A stretch of DNA of 64,000 bases, from contig JAIEQI010000083.1 in NCBI GenBank assembly GCA_019747875.1, positions 1 to 64,000 of the forward strand, given 5' to 3'. Position 1 is the first letter of the stretch. Every line of letters starts with the position of its first letter. The translations under genes and the position numbers were made by a program. Source of the DNA: Candidatus Obscuribacterales bacterium. GTDB taxonomy: Bacteria > Cyanobacteriota > Vampirovibrionia > Obscuribacterales > Obscuribacteraceae. Of this stretch, positions 44,369 through 53,400 are shown one piece after another. The notes beneath the pieces were generated by a model that did not search any database, was not told the origin of the DNA, and saw nothing but the letters and a program-made list of their open reading frames with translations.

Positions 44369-45499
44369 ATGTACCAGAGTTCAAAATTCAGATTGATCCG
44401 ACTTTTTCTACTTTCCGCCCTTGTCTCTCTAATACCTTTTTCTTCAGCATCAGCGCAGAAGGTCGGAGATCGGGTGCAGTGTTCGCCTTATGGAATCGCA
44501 ACTCAATGGTTTCCCGGTACCATTGTCAAACAAGAAGGCGCCGATTTCTTAGTCAGATTGGATCCTCGAGAGGGCTATTCCAGCCCGGAGGAATATATTG
44601 TCTCCAAAAGGTTTATAAAGCCGGGCGCGCCAGGTGCACCACCGCCTGCGCCTGCAAAGCCGGATAATCAGGCACCACCGGCAGTGCCGGGTGCTGGTGG
44701 CGTGAACCCCGGTGGGATTGGCATAGGAGCGGCGAATCCGCCCAATGCGCCTGTTCAGCCTCAGGCGCAAGTCTCTGGCGCCTTCAAGGTTGGCGATCGA
44801 GTCAAAGTATCTCGCAACTTCATAAAGGATGAAAAATACTGGGAAACAGCAGTAATTACAAAGGTTGTTCCAGGTAGTGGATTTGAAGTTCGCACAGACG
44901 GAAAGGGAGCAACAACCCAGGGGGATTGGTTCATAGTCCGACCGGAGTGGATGAAACATGACGCCTCGACCACGCCACAAGCAGCAGAGCCAGGTCCGTT
45001 TCCGGTCAACACCAGACCGATTCCCAAAGCGCAAAAGACGTATACAGCAGCGGACTGCCAGCCAAACGAAGCTAAGTACAAAGAAATGATCGAGGACTGG
45101 AAGCGTTACAGCTTTGGGATAGATTACGATCAAGTTGACGTCTTGTGGGATCGCTTCCAAATTGGTGGAACCACAACTGTTTTTGATCCCTACAATCATG
45201 CGCAGTTTTCCAACGCTCGGGACGTAACAGCGAATTACAGGGTGAGGGCTATTCGGCGTTACACACAGCAGGGACGGACTTTCGTAAAAACAATTGTCTA
45301 TCAGTATAAGCAACACGTTTACTTTTACGTGGATACACGAGGCAACTGCGTTTTCCAGAACAAAGATGGTTCCATGGGAGAGCTGCTCTACGATCAAACA
45401 AAGGAAGTCGCTCTTAAAGACTACGCGGCGCTCAGAAAAATAGCTTATAAGAAGCCGACTTGGCTAAGGTGTGCTTGTGCTTCGGAGACAAACGGCTAG
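44369..45499 (+). CDS. Secreted protein with two SH3/Tudor-like repeats
   Basis: 376 residues from the ATG at 44369, which has AGGAGG five bases upstream. A signal peptide (about 1-30, ending SASAQ) precedes two short repeats (KVGDRVQCSPYG... and KVGDRVKVSRNF...), each like an Agenet/Tudor-type SH3 fold, separated by a Pro/Gly/Ala-rich linker. A C-terminal domain of about 160 residues is unrecognised. Diverges from the vWA-PP2C operon and precedes the kinase; its link to that module is only by position. Confidence 0.7.
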   Translation: MYQSSKFRLIRLFLLSALVSLIPFSSASAQKVGDRVQCSPYGIATQWFPGTIVKQEGADFLVRLDPREGYSSPEEYIVSKRFIKPGAPGAPPPAPAKPDNQAPPAVPGAGGVNPGGIGIGAANPPNAPVQPQAQVSGAFKVGDRVKVSRNFIKDEKYWETAVITKVVPGSGFEVRTDGKGATTQGDWFIVRPEWMKHDASTTPQAAEPGPFPVNTRPIPKAQKTYTAADCQPNEAKYKEMIEDWKRYSFGIDYDQVDVLWDRFQIGGTTTVFDPYNHAQFSNARDVTANYRVRAIRRYTQQGRTFVKTIVYQYKQHVYFYVDTRGNCVFQNKDGSMGELLYDQTKEVALKDYAALRKIAYKKPTWLRCACASETNG

Positions 45500-45698
45500 C
45501 CGAATTAGAACTTTTTCAGTTGTCCTTTGTGCTTCGCCGGGATTTTTTGTATACTTGCTGCGTGGCGCAGCTGAAGCCTATTTTTGGACAAGTTCTAGAA
45601 AACAATCTGGAAGTACGGAAGCTCAAATTTTGCTCATCTAATCCCCAGTCTATGCACTTCTGGGTAAGTAGAAATGGGGTGGGACGGAGCAAAGGCAT

Positions 45699-47381
45699 AT
45701 GGCTAAGCTTGCTGAGTCGTCTGGGGCTATTCGCGAGAAAAAAGGTGCATTGCTGAGAACTTTTTGGCCAAGTCCGCAAGATTATAACGAAGCGGTACAA
45801 AATCCTAAGCAGAGTTTTAGCGATACTGAGTTGGCTGAAAGCAGCGCCGAGTTAGATAAGTTTGGCATTCCACGCCCACACACTGGTATGTTTGCCAGCG
45901 TGTACAAAATGCAGGCAACAAACGCTACCTGGGCATTACGGTTTTTCCTGCACAATGTGCCGGATCAGGTTGAACGATACGCGGCGATTGGTAAGCAGTT
46001 GCGTAAATTGAATTTGGCTTCGTTCGTCAAATTTGATTTCCAGGAAACGGGGTTGCAGCTTTTAGGTACTACGTTTCCGATTCTAAAAATGAATTGGATA
46101 AATGGTGAGGGTCTGATTCCCTGGCTTCAAAACAACCTTACGCAAAGCACCCGCTTGGAAGCATTTTTGTTGGCGTGGACAAATTTGATGAAGAGTTTGT
46201 CCGCAAACGGAATCGCACACGGTGATCTTCAGCACGGCAATATTTTGATTGATGCCAGCGGCATTCGTGTAATCGATTATGATGCCATGTTTGTTCCGGA
46301 GCTGGCAGGACGGCAGAGCAATGAGCTTGGACACCGCAACTACCAACATCCACAACGAGCAGCGACACACTTCGCTTCTTATCTGGATAACTTCTCAGCC
46401 TGGCTGATTTACTTGTCCGTAAAAATGATCAAGCTGGACCCGGGGCTCTGGTGGGAGTTGCGTGGTGGTGATGATTGTTTATTGTTTCGCGCCGCTGATC
46501 TTGAAAATCCGATCGAATCTGATGCGTTTTATATTTTGGAAGCACATCCAACAGAAGAAATACGCAATGCAGCCAGACTGCTTCGCTATTTACGTTCTTG
46601 CCGCATAGAAGACGTTCCGCCTCTTGGTGAGGAGGTCGTCGTACCGGCAAACTTTGAAAGTATTGTCGGCGATGCAAGCGACGATGATGCGCCGGATGGC
46701 ACCGCGTATGATGGCACTGCCGGTGATGCGATCGGCTCTGGCGGTGCCTTTGTCTCGCGCTCAGCAAAGCGGAGGCGAAGTAGGAAGAAGGGTGGGGCGC
46801 CGGGGGGGCGCTATTTCGGTGTTCGAACTACACTTGATCGTTCGCCCGAGTCAAGATTCTCCGCTGCGGAGATTCCCGTAGTTGATGAATCCGCAAAAAC
46901 AGAAGTCGAAGAGCAGGCTCCTGTAAAAAAGAAAAAGAGTCAAGGCGATTTGCTAGATCGATTGCGGCCGTCACAAGTACTCGTTTATGGAGCGTCTCAG
47001 GAGAATCTGCCTGCGGTCGGCTCGCAAAGTTCTCCGACTATTGCGCAAAACTCAGGCACCAATTTCCCCGTCATAAACACAAACTCGAATGAAAGTCTCA
47101 ATGTGATTTCGGATACTGGTATGGGGGTAAGCTCTGGATCCACACCAGCATTTAGTTCACTTCCCAGCAAAAAGCAATTCGATACTGCTTGGGCCGCGGC
47201 CGTTATCACGCTAATACTTGTGATCGTCATTGCCTTTTTCTTTTTCTGGATGACAAAAGGGCAAGAACTCTCTCCCTTGGAACGATTAACAATTGGCATC
47301 ACACACAAGCCACTCGGCAGTAAGCATTCTGGAGAGTCATTGATGATTCATCCAGTTGATTGGACTCGATCAAAGAGGTGA
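45699..47381 (+). CDS. Membrane kinase-like protein (TerY-P associated)
   Basis: 560 residues. Kinase-like fold: HGDLQHGN (Asp176, Asn181) and DYD in place of DFG (Asp193). The usual ATP-binding Lys position reads Arg (ALRFF, Arg81), so activity is uncertain. A long Ser/Gly/Lys-rich linker leads to one membrane helix (about 496-516) near the C-terminus. Members of this family group with PP2C and vWA genes. It is 200 bases downstream of the secreted SH3-like gene; a terminator-like hairpin follows it. Confidence 0.78.
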   Translation: MAKLAESSGAIREKKGALLRTFWPSPQDYNEAVQNPKQSFSDTELAESSAELDKFGIPRPHTGMFASVYKMQATNATWALRFFLHNVPDQVERYAAIGKQLRKLNLASFVKFDFQETGLQLLGTTFPILKMNWINGEGLIPWLQNNLTQSTRLEAFLLAWTNLMKSLSANGIAHGDLQHGNILIDASGIRVIDYDAMFVPELAGRQSNELGHRNYQHPQRAATHFASYLDNFSAWLIYLSVKMIKLDPGLWWELRGGDDCLLFRAADLENPIESDAFYILEAHPTEEIRNAARLLRYLRSCRIEDVPPLGEEVVVPANFESIVGDASDDDAPDGTAYDGTAGDAIGSGGAFVSRSAKRRRSRKKGGAPGGRYFGVRTTLDRSPESRFSAAEIPVVDESAKTEVEEQAPVKKKKSQGDLLDRLRPSQVLVYGASQENLPAVGSQSSPTIAQNSGTNFPVINTNSNESLNVISDTGMGVSSGSTPAFSSLPSKKQFDTAWAAAVITLILVIVIAFFFFWMTKGQELSPLERLTIGITHKPLGSKHSGESLMIHPVDWTRSKR

Positions 47382-47427
47382 CCTTGAAAGCCAATCTTCG
47401 GTATTCAAGATCCCAGGTCACTTTTTT
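47378..47427 (+). terminator. Terminator-like hairpin after the kinase gene
   Basis: GTGACC and GGTCAC at 47378 and 47416, with TTGAA/TTCAA inside, are followed by TTTTTT at 47422-47427. The bulges make it less ideal than the one at 48652. Confidence 0.5.
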
Positions 47428-47487
47428 CGTTGGACCATATTGCTTAAAATAGAACGAGCAAGTTTTGATCCAACAAGGTAAATCTCA

Positions 47488-48030
47488 ATGCCTATTCGTG
47501 TCGCTAAGCCGGCAGATGCTAAAGCCGTTTATGAAATCTATGCGCCTTTTTGCCAGCCAAATTCCAACGTATCTTTTGAAATAGTGCCTCCGTCTGTCGA
47601 AGAGATGGAGAAAAGAATATTCCAAACGCTGAAGACGTACCCCTGGCTTGTTTATGAATCCAATGGCGCTGTCGTTGCTTATTGTTATGCCGACCAGCAT
47701 ATGAGCCGAGCTGCTTACGATTGGGATGTCAATGTTTCAATCTATGTCAAGGAAGCGGCTCGTCAAAAGGGGATTGGCAAGCGGCTCTATCAATACATGT
47801 TCGACGGGCTGAGAACTTTGGGCTATTACAATGCCTACGCTGGTGTCACTCTGCCAAATGAGGCATCGGTGGCGCTGCATAAATCAATGGGATTCAATTT
47901 GATTGGCGTTTATAACAGCGTTGGATACAAGGGCGGAGCCTGGCGGGACGTAGCCTGGTTTGGGCTCAAGCTGCAACCGTATGTTATCGAACCAGCCAAG
48001 CCAATCAAGTTCTCGCAATTGGGCGTTTAG
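47488..48030 (+). CDS. GNAT N-acetyltransferase, phosphinothricin acetyltransferase-like
   Basis: 180 residues. Acetyl-CoA motif: ARQKGIGKRLYQYMFDGL. The segments YEIYAPFCQPNSNVSFE and KSMGFNLIGVYNSVGYKGG are those of the PAT/bar-like subfamily, which acetylates phosphinothricin, methionine sulfone and related amines. Actual substrate unknown. Preceded by a terminator, so probably transcribed alone. Confidence 0.88.
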   Translation: MPIRVAKPADAKAVYEIYAPFCQPNSNVSFEIVPPSVEEMEKRIFQTLKTYPWLVYESNGAVVAYCYADQHMSRAAYDWDVNVSIYVKEAARQKGIGKRLYQYMFDGLRTLGYYNAYAGVTLPNEASVALHKSMGFNLIGVYNSVGYKGGAWRDVAWFGLKLQPYVIEPAKPIKFSQLGV

Positions 48031-48440
48031 TCAGACCGGTCGACATGTGAATAATGCAGGTCCCATGAAGCGAGAGCGATGGTATGGCTCAGCCCTGGCG
48101 CCACATTCTCTAGTGTTGATGCCATGGCGTATGCGGAAAAAGATGGGGGATCTCATGGATGATGTCTGGGAGCCCCCCTGAGGAGGAAGGCCGCTTTCCT
48201 TCTTGAAGCCAAACTTCAGCAGGTTTAAGTTAAGTAGGGGCCCGCTAGCCTCTATAGGGTTGAGGTGAAACTTTTTGGACCATGACAACGATGGGGCTGT
48301 TTTGTCTGCGCCTCCGCAAACCATTGTGGGAGAATGGATTCGCCGGGCGCCCCCAAGTGGCGTATTCTATCGTCGATGGGAAAGATCTTTCACCTAAACC
48401 TGGGCACACAGAATTGTTCATCCTCTTCATTCTCGAAATT
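48031..48440. other. Intergenic region, structure-rich, no gene supported
   Basis: About 400 bases after the GNAT gene with several small inverted repeats, for example GGGGGATCTC/GGAGCCCCCC at 48147-48180 and CTTGAAGC..CTTCAGC near 48202. Open frames on both strands lack ribosome sites and domains. A structured RNA or 3' UTR is possible. I cannot identify a known RNA family. Confidence 0.35.
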
Positions 48441-48444
48441 GTTA

Positions 48445-48484
48445 TGCAGATAACATTCCGTCCGTTTTTGTATTGCAGATAACA
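48445..48484 (+). repeat. Direct repeat TGCAGATAACA upstream of small RNA
   Basis: TGCAGATAACA occurs at 48445-48455 and again at 48474-48484, 29 bases apart, just before the -35 box at 48494. This spacing, close to three helical turns, is what two sites for one regulator would have. Confidence 0.5.
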
Positions 48485-48493
48485 GAATTCATG

Positions 48494-48522
48494 TTTACCA
48501 CTTGTCAGCTTTGGGGTATTAA
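48494..48522 (+). promoter_or_regulatory. Promoter of the small RNA
   Basis: TTTACC at 48494-48499 and TATTAA at 48517-48522, 17 bases apart, each match four of six consensus bases. The expected start, about 48529, coincides with the base of the first stem. Confidence 0.5.
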
Positions 48523-48528
48523 TAACTT

Positions 48529-48682
48529 GTGCAGGAAACAGCTTTTCGGAGGTCTCTTATAGAGACAACAAAGTTCTAGAAAGCTAAATATTTCTACCTA
48601 AATGCACTACATACGCCATTAGGCGGGGCCCCAAGGGGCCAAAATGAAATTGACCGCCCCTCCGGGGGCGGTCACCTTTTTT
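48529..48682 (+). ncRNA. Candidate structured small RNA (about 154 nt)
   Basis: Nested stems: GTGCA (48529-48533) with TGCAC (48603-48607), AGCTTT (48540-48545) with AAAGCT (48580-48585), and GTCTC with GAGAC (48552-48566). Then CGCC/GGCG and GGCCCC/GGGGCC hairpins, then the strong terminator. No ribosome site or conserved frame, so not an mRNA. It has a promoter, start and terminator of its own and no adjacent gene. I cannot match it to 6S, SRP, tmRNA or RNase P RNA. Confidence 0.55.
48652..48682 (+). terminator. Strong Rho-independent terminator
   Basis: GACCGCCCC TCCG GGGGCGGTC is a perfect 9-base stem with a UUCG-like tetraloop, followed within three bases by TTTTTT (48677-48682). It ends the candidate small RNA. 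Confidence 0.9.
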
Positions 48683-48774
48683 AAACGTCTTAATTAGCGA
48701 AAGACTTATAGCGTCAGAAAAAACGGCGGAAGTTGTTGAGGTCGCCTCTACAGAATGTGGCATTAGATTGGTGT

Positions 48775-48898
48775 AGGGGCGATGCCATGCATCGCCACGG
48801 TGTTGGGTTATCCTAAGAGCGCCAGCGGTTTCAGCAGCTTCCATAAGGTCGACGTCTGATTCTTAAGAGCCATTTCGACGCATGGCATCGTCCCCATA
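48775..48898. repeat. Inverted repeat pair, REP-like
   Basis: GGGGCGATGCCATGCATCG near 48778 and its inverted, slightly diverged copy CGACGCATGGCATCGTCCCC at 48877-48896, about 80 bases between. CAGAATGTGG-like text flanks both. It looks like a short palindromic element or MITE remnant without a transposase. The remaining stretch to 49115 has no gene I can support. Confidence 0.55.
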
Positions 48899-49115
48899 GA
48901 ATGTGGGTTAGGTTGTGTGACTGGGCTTCCAGGTCAGCCGGGTTGTAGCTTGGTCCAAGAGCTGTCCGAAGTTTGGATGAGCTGTCCGATGTTCGGATTG
49001 GGCTCCGCTACAGCCGAGCATCAGCGCGAGGGGGATTAAAACACGTATGTACATTGGCGCTTGTCAATGCTATATCCATGCTTGGATACCTCTACCCCCG
49101 TGAGCCATTTAGCCG

Positions 49116-50297
49116 ATGAACAGGCTAGTTAGATCCATACAGAAGCGCTTTTTGTTTCCCACAGTCCTTTTAGTTGGACTGATCTTTTGGATGGGAATGT
49201 GCCATTCCCATTATCAAAGTTATTGGAACGGCACCATTTATCGAGTGCAGACCGTCGATTTCAATCTCCTGCACCATACTTTGCCAATGACCTTGTCTCA
49301 TCTTATCCTTGCTGGACAAGACGAAGAAGTCCAACGAGTTTTGAATTGTACTTTCGGAATTTTTGGAATCGTCATTACAGATCCCGATGGACGCGAGATC
49401 CTGTTCAAAACATCTGACAAGTACAAAAAGGAAACCTGGCAGCCTAAGCTCAATGCCGAATATCTTCAGCAGCAAAATGAGCCCTTTGATTGGCTGACAA
49501 ATCCGCCGCCAACGGCCGTTCAGTATGCTCATCGAAATCCGCGCGATGAAAAAGCCCAGCTCATCAACAATCCGAAGGGGCAAGCGATTGGGCGGGTTTA
49601 TTACATCCGCGGAGTTGCGCCAGCTTTCTTAGATGATCTTGCCGGCGCTGTATTCAGTAATTGGACCGAATTAAATGGTTCGAAGCGGGGCTACATCCTT
49701 TTAACTCTAATTGTGGTCGGTTTCTCCAGCTCTCTGATTGCACTAGTGCTGTGGCGTCAAAGAGTTCTCGAGCTGCGCGAAAAAGACCTCAGCAATCGCG
49801 AAGGTGAGCTAACCTTGCGCAGGCGCGCGCTAGATCATCTGAATGCCGACATCGCATCGCAAAGAAAGCGCAAGGAGTGGTTGGAAAATGAAGCTGAGCT
49901 TGCTTATCAACGAGCCCTTCGTATTAAAGAGACATTGCTGCGAATTAAAGAGGATTTCTTCCTGATCGACCCAGAGACGGCAGCTCGCGCCCAGCAAAAT
50001 GACAATATTTCTGTTCGGCCCCCGCTGCATAAAGCTTCGGCGCTTATCGGTGAAGTTGAAAGTCTTCTGCCGGAGCTGACGCACAATGCTCGCATTTTGC
50101 GTTCTCAAGCAGAGGTGTGGCAGAGTTACTGTTCGCAATTGGAGTCTCGCCAGGCGGAACTGCAACGGCTTCTCAGTCAGCGTCAAAGCATCGGCGCTAC
50201 CTCGAGAGCTGCTGGAATTGCCGAATCTTATGCTCCTCCTGAAAACCAGGCGCCAGTAATGCAAGAAATGCAAGAAAGTCCTGCGAAGTTTTCCTGA
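49116..50297 (+). CDS. Membrane protein with extracytoplasmic domain and coiled coil
   Basis: 393 residues. Membrane helix 1 (about 12-28) and helix 2 (about 192-215) border an extracytoplasmic domain (about 30-190) of sensor type with TFGIFGIVITDPDGREILFK. After helix 2 comes a cytoplasmic coiled coil (about 220-350) without HAMP, kinase or other output domain. It may be a signalling receptor that works through a partner. Family unknown. Confidence 0.7.
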   Translation: MNRLVRSIQKRFLFPTVLLVGLIFWMGMCHSHYQSYWNGTIYRVQTVDFNLLHHTLPMTLSHLILAGQDEEVQRVLNCTFGIFGIVITDPDGREILFKTSDKYKKETWQPKLNAEYLQQQNEPFDWLTNPPPTAVQYAHRNPRDEKAQLINNPKGQAIGRVYYIRGVAPAFLDDLAGAVFSNWTELNGSKRGYILLTLIVVGFSSSLIALVLWRQRVLELREKDLSNREGELTLRRRALDHLNADIASQRKRKEWLENEAELAYQRALRIKETLLRIKEDFFLIDPETAARAQQNDNISVRPPLHKASALIGEVESLLPELTHNARILRSQAEVWQSYCSQLESRQAELQRLLSQRQSIGATSRAAGIAESYAPPENQAPVMQEMQESPAKFS

Positions 50298-50406
50298 TTC
50301 GCGATAGCATGCTAAGCTTTATATCTCTGGGATTTTTTCGCGCTCAAGCATTTTTGAGGCGGAAAACTCGCGTTTAGCGTCATCCTTTTATGGCGTCACG
50401 GACTGA

Positions 50407-53400
50407 ATGAAGCCCGCATCCAGCAAAAGAACAATCATCCCCCTTCAGGCTCTTATGGACGCCGCAAGCCCGCCTGTGTACAGGCGTGGCGTTCAATATT
50501 GGCGACGTAAGAAAGTCCTCAAATACGACGAGAATGAGGATGGCAGCGAAGCGGAAGCCCTTGTTATCGGCTCTGAGCCGCAGCCTTACAAAGTCACGTT
50601 GACAGCCGATGGCAAAGACGGTTTCAAAGCTGTTTGCTCATGCCCCTACTTTGAGGAAATTTGCAAACACTCAGTGTCTGTTGTGCTGACGCACGTTGCG
50701 CGCAGCTTCCCCGGCATCAGGTTTGATACTGGTGACGTGATGAAGGAGCCACCGCCGGAGCATGGACCGCGAGCCAAAGAATTACTTGAGGAACCGAAAG
50801 CGGCACTGGCTGCTTTGGCTGCTGGCGATGTCGAAAAAGACTTCACTCTCGGTGTGCTTGTTTTAGAGAAGCCACTTGCTTTCATCGTCGGAACCTTGCC
50901 GGATGAACCGCAAGGTAAGGTGAACATATTGAAAGTACCCGAGCCGATGTTGAATGTGTTGCCGGAAGGTAGCCGCATGCACACGCTCGTAAAGTACTTG
51001 CTTGCCTTGCCGCAAGCAACGAAGGGACCAGCCGGCGGGCATCGCATTCCGCGTGGCGATGAGGGCGTCGTTCTCGGACACCTGGCGCTTTGCACGAAGC
51101 TGGTGAATGCAGGTGATTGCTCGCCGATAGAATTTTCCGCGCAGCCGGCCAAGCCGCGTATCATGATTTCCGAAACGGAAAATGGGGAGCTTTCAATTAC
51201 GCTGACGGCTCTGGATGAAACTGGAAGCCCGCTTGTTGAGCCGGTTTTCTTTCTCGGTAATCCATGCTGGGTAATGGCGAAACAAGTCTTTTATCCAATT
51301 GATCTCAGCCCGATTCATCGCTTATTTCAGTTCTTCGATTCGCATGGTCACATGACCGTAAAGCTCGAAACCGTGCCGAAGTTCTTGTCGGTTGATTTGC
51401 CGATCTTGAAGAAGCGTATGGATGTTGTGCTGGATGATTCGGCCGCACCATTCCCGTCGGCGGTTACAGAACCACCAAAGGCATCAATACGAGTTTCGGA
51501 GCGCGCCAGCAACAAGAATAGTCCGAATATAGTTGGTGTGGCGCCAGAGCTTGAGGTTATCCTCGGTTTCCGTTATGGCGACCTTATTCTTCCCTCTCGC
51601 GATGAAACCAGTGCGGTGGAATCAGAACCCTACACGCGCACCATTGCCGATACCGGACAGAGTGTCTGGGTGAAACGGACATGGGAACAAGAGGGGCAAC
51701 TGAGGCGCTTCTTGCAGAACCTTCAGCCAACTCGCACGCTTGCTGATCGATTCTTCTTCCAGGATGAGCCTGCGCTGGACGCGATATTTTACACTTGCTC
51801 CGAGGAGAGTTCAGAGTGGGAAATTGCCGGTGAAGATAAGCTTAAATACTACCGGGTCGAAAAAGATCCTGTACGTTTGAAAGCGATACTTTCGCTCCAG
51901 AAGGACACTTATAATTTCGAGTTCGAATTGCAAGCTGTTACTGGTTCAGGAACGGTGCTGCCATTCCCTCAAGTTATTGAATCGGTGTTTAAGAACAAGA
52001 ATTATTTGAAGCTGGCCGACGGAACCTTCGTTCGCATTCCGGTCGCTACATTGCTGGCAGTATTGAAAGGCGTTGGTGCAAGTAAGGAGCCTGTTCGTCC
52101 TCTCTATCAGGCGCTGCCGATCGCACACCTGCTTGAGACACAAGGTATCGAAATCGAGGCAAGCGAAAGCTTCAAAGAGTTCATTCAGAAACTGCGCAAC
52201 TTCAAAGAATTGGAGCCTATGCCAATTCCCGACTCATTTGCCGGAACGCTTCGCGAATACCAGCGCGAGGGATACAACTGGCTCTCGTTCTTGCGGGAGT
52301 ATGGCTTGGCTGGAATTCTGGCTGACGACATGGGTCTTGGGAAAACGATTCAGGCGCTTGTCCTCTTGCTTTCACATTACAAAAACGGCAAGCCGGCAGG
52401 CAATAAGAAACGTCCGCCATCTCTGGTCGTTGCTCCAACTTCAGTCGTGTACAACTGGCTGGCAGAAGCTGAGAAGTTTAGTCCTAAGTTAAGCACTGCG
52501 CTTTTCTTGGGGCGTGAACGTGGCGAATTGCTTGAGCGACTGAAAAAAGGTGCGGCGAATCTGCCAAATGTAATCTTCACCACATACGGTATCATCAGGC
52601 GCGACTACGAACAGCTCAAGGAAGTTCAGTTCGATTACCTTATCCTGGACGAAGCGCAGAACATCAAGAATCCGGAGTCGGTAGGAGCTGTTGCTTCCAA
52701 GAGCTTGAAAGCGCTGCACCGCGTCTGTCTCTCGGGTACTCCGGTCGAAAATCGCCTGAAGGAGCTCTGGTCCCTCTTCGACTTCCTGATGCCGGAGTTT
52801 CTCGGAACATACCGCGATTTCAACGATCAGTTTGAGCGTCCGATTGAAGCTGGTATTGGCGAATCAGGTCAGAAGCTGCGCAAGATAGTTCATCCATTCA
52901 TTATGCGCCGACTCAAGAGCCAGGTAGAAAAAGAGTTGCCACCGCGCACCGATATCATCAGCCAGTGCGAAATGGATGATGAACAGCGGGCGCTTTACCT
53001 GGATGTGCTTGATGAGTGCCGCCAGAAAGTGTTTGGCGAAATCGCATCTCGCGGATTTGGCCGCTCGCAAATATCCGTGCTTGCTGCTTTGTTGCGCTTA
53101 CGTCAGGTTTGCTGCGATCCGCGATTGCTCAAAGATCGCGAGGACGGGGAGGCTGTGCCGCCTTCAGCCAAGCTTACATCGCTGTTGGCGATGATCACCG
53201 AAATCATCGATTCCGGACACAAGATTCTTGTATTCAGCCAGTTCGTTGAGATGTTGAAGTTGATTCGTGTTGAGCTGGATAAGTCGAAGACGCCGTATGA
53301 ATATATTGATGGGCAAACGCCGGCCAAGGAGAGGTTGGATCGCGTCAACCACTTCAACGACAATCCCGATGTACCGATCTTCTTGATCAGCTTGAAGGCA

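Noticed and set aside
48031-48250. Possible 6S RNA on the minus strand, because of GAATGTGGCGC as in E. coli 6S RNA
   Set aside because: An 11-base match found after the fact; the long hairpin with a central bubble could not be drawn.
48282-48482. Open frame of 66 codons between the GNAT gene and the small RNA
   Set aside because: No ribosome site and no protein-like pattern.
50646-51164. Long minus-strand frame (172 codons) inside the SNF2 gene
   Set aside because: Shadow of the real gene in another frame; its codon pattern follows from the opposite strand.
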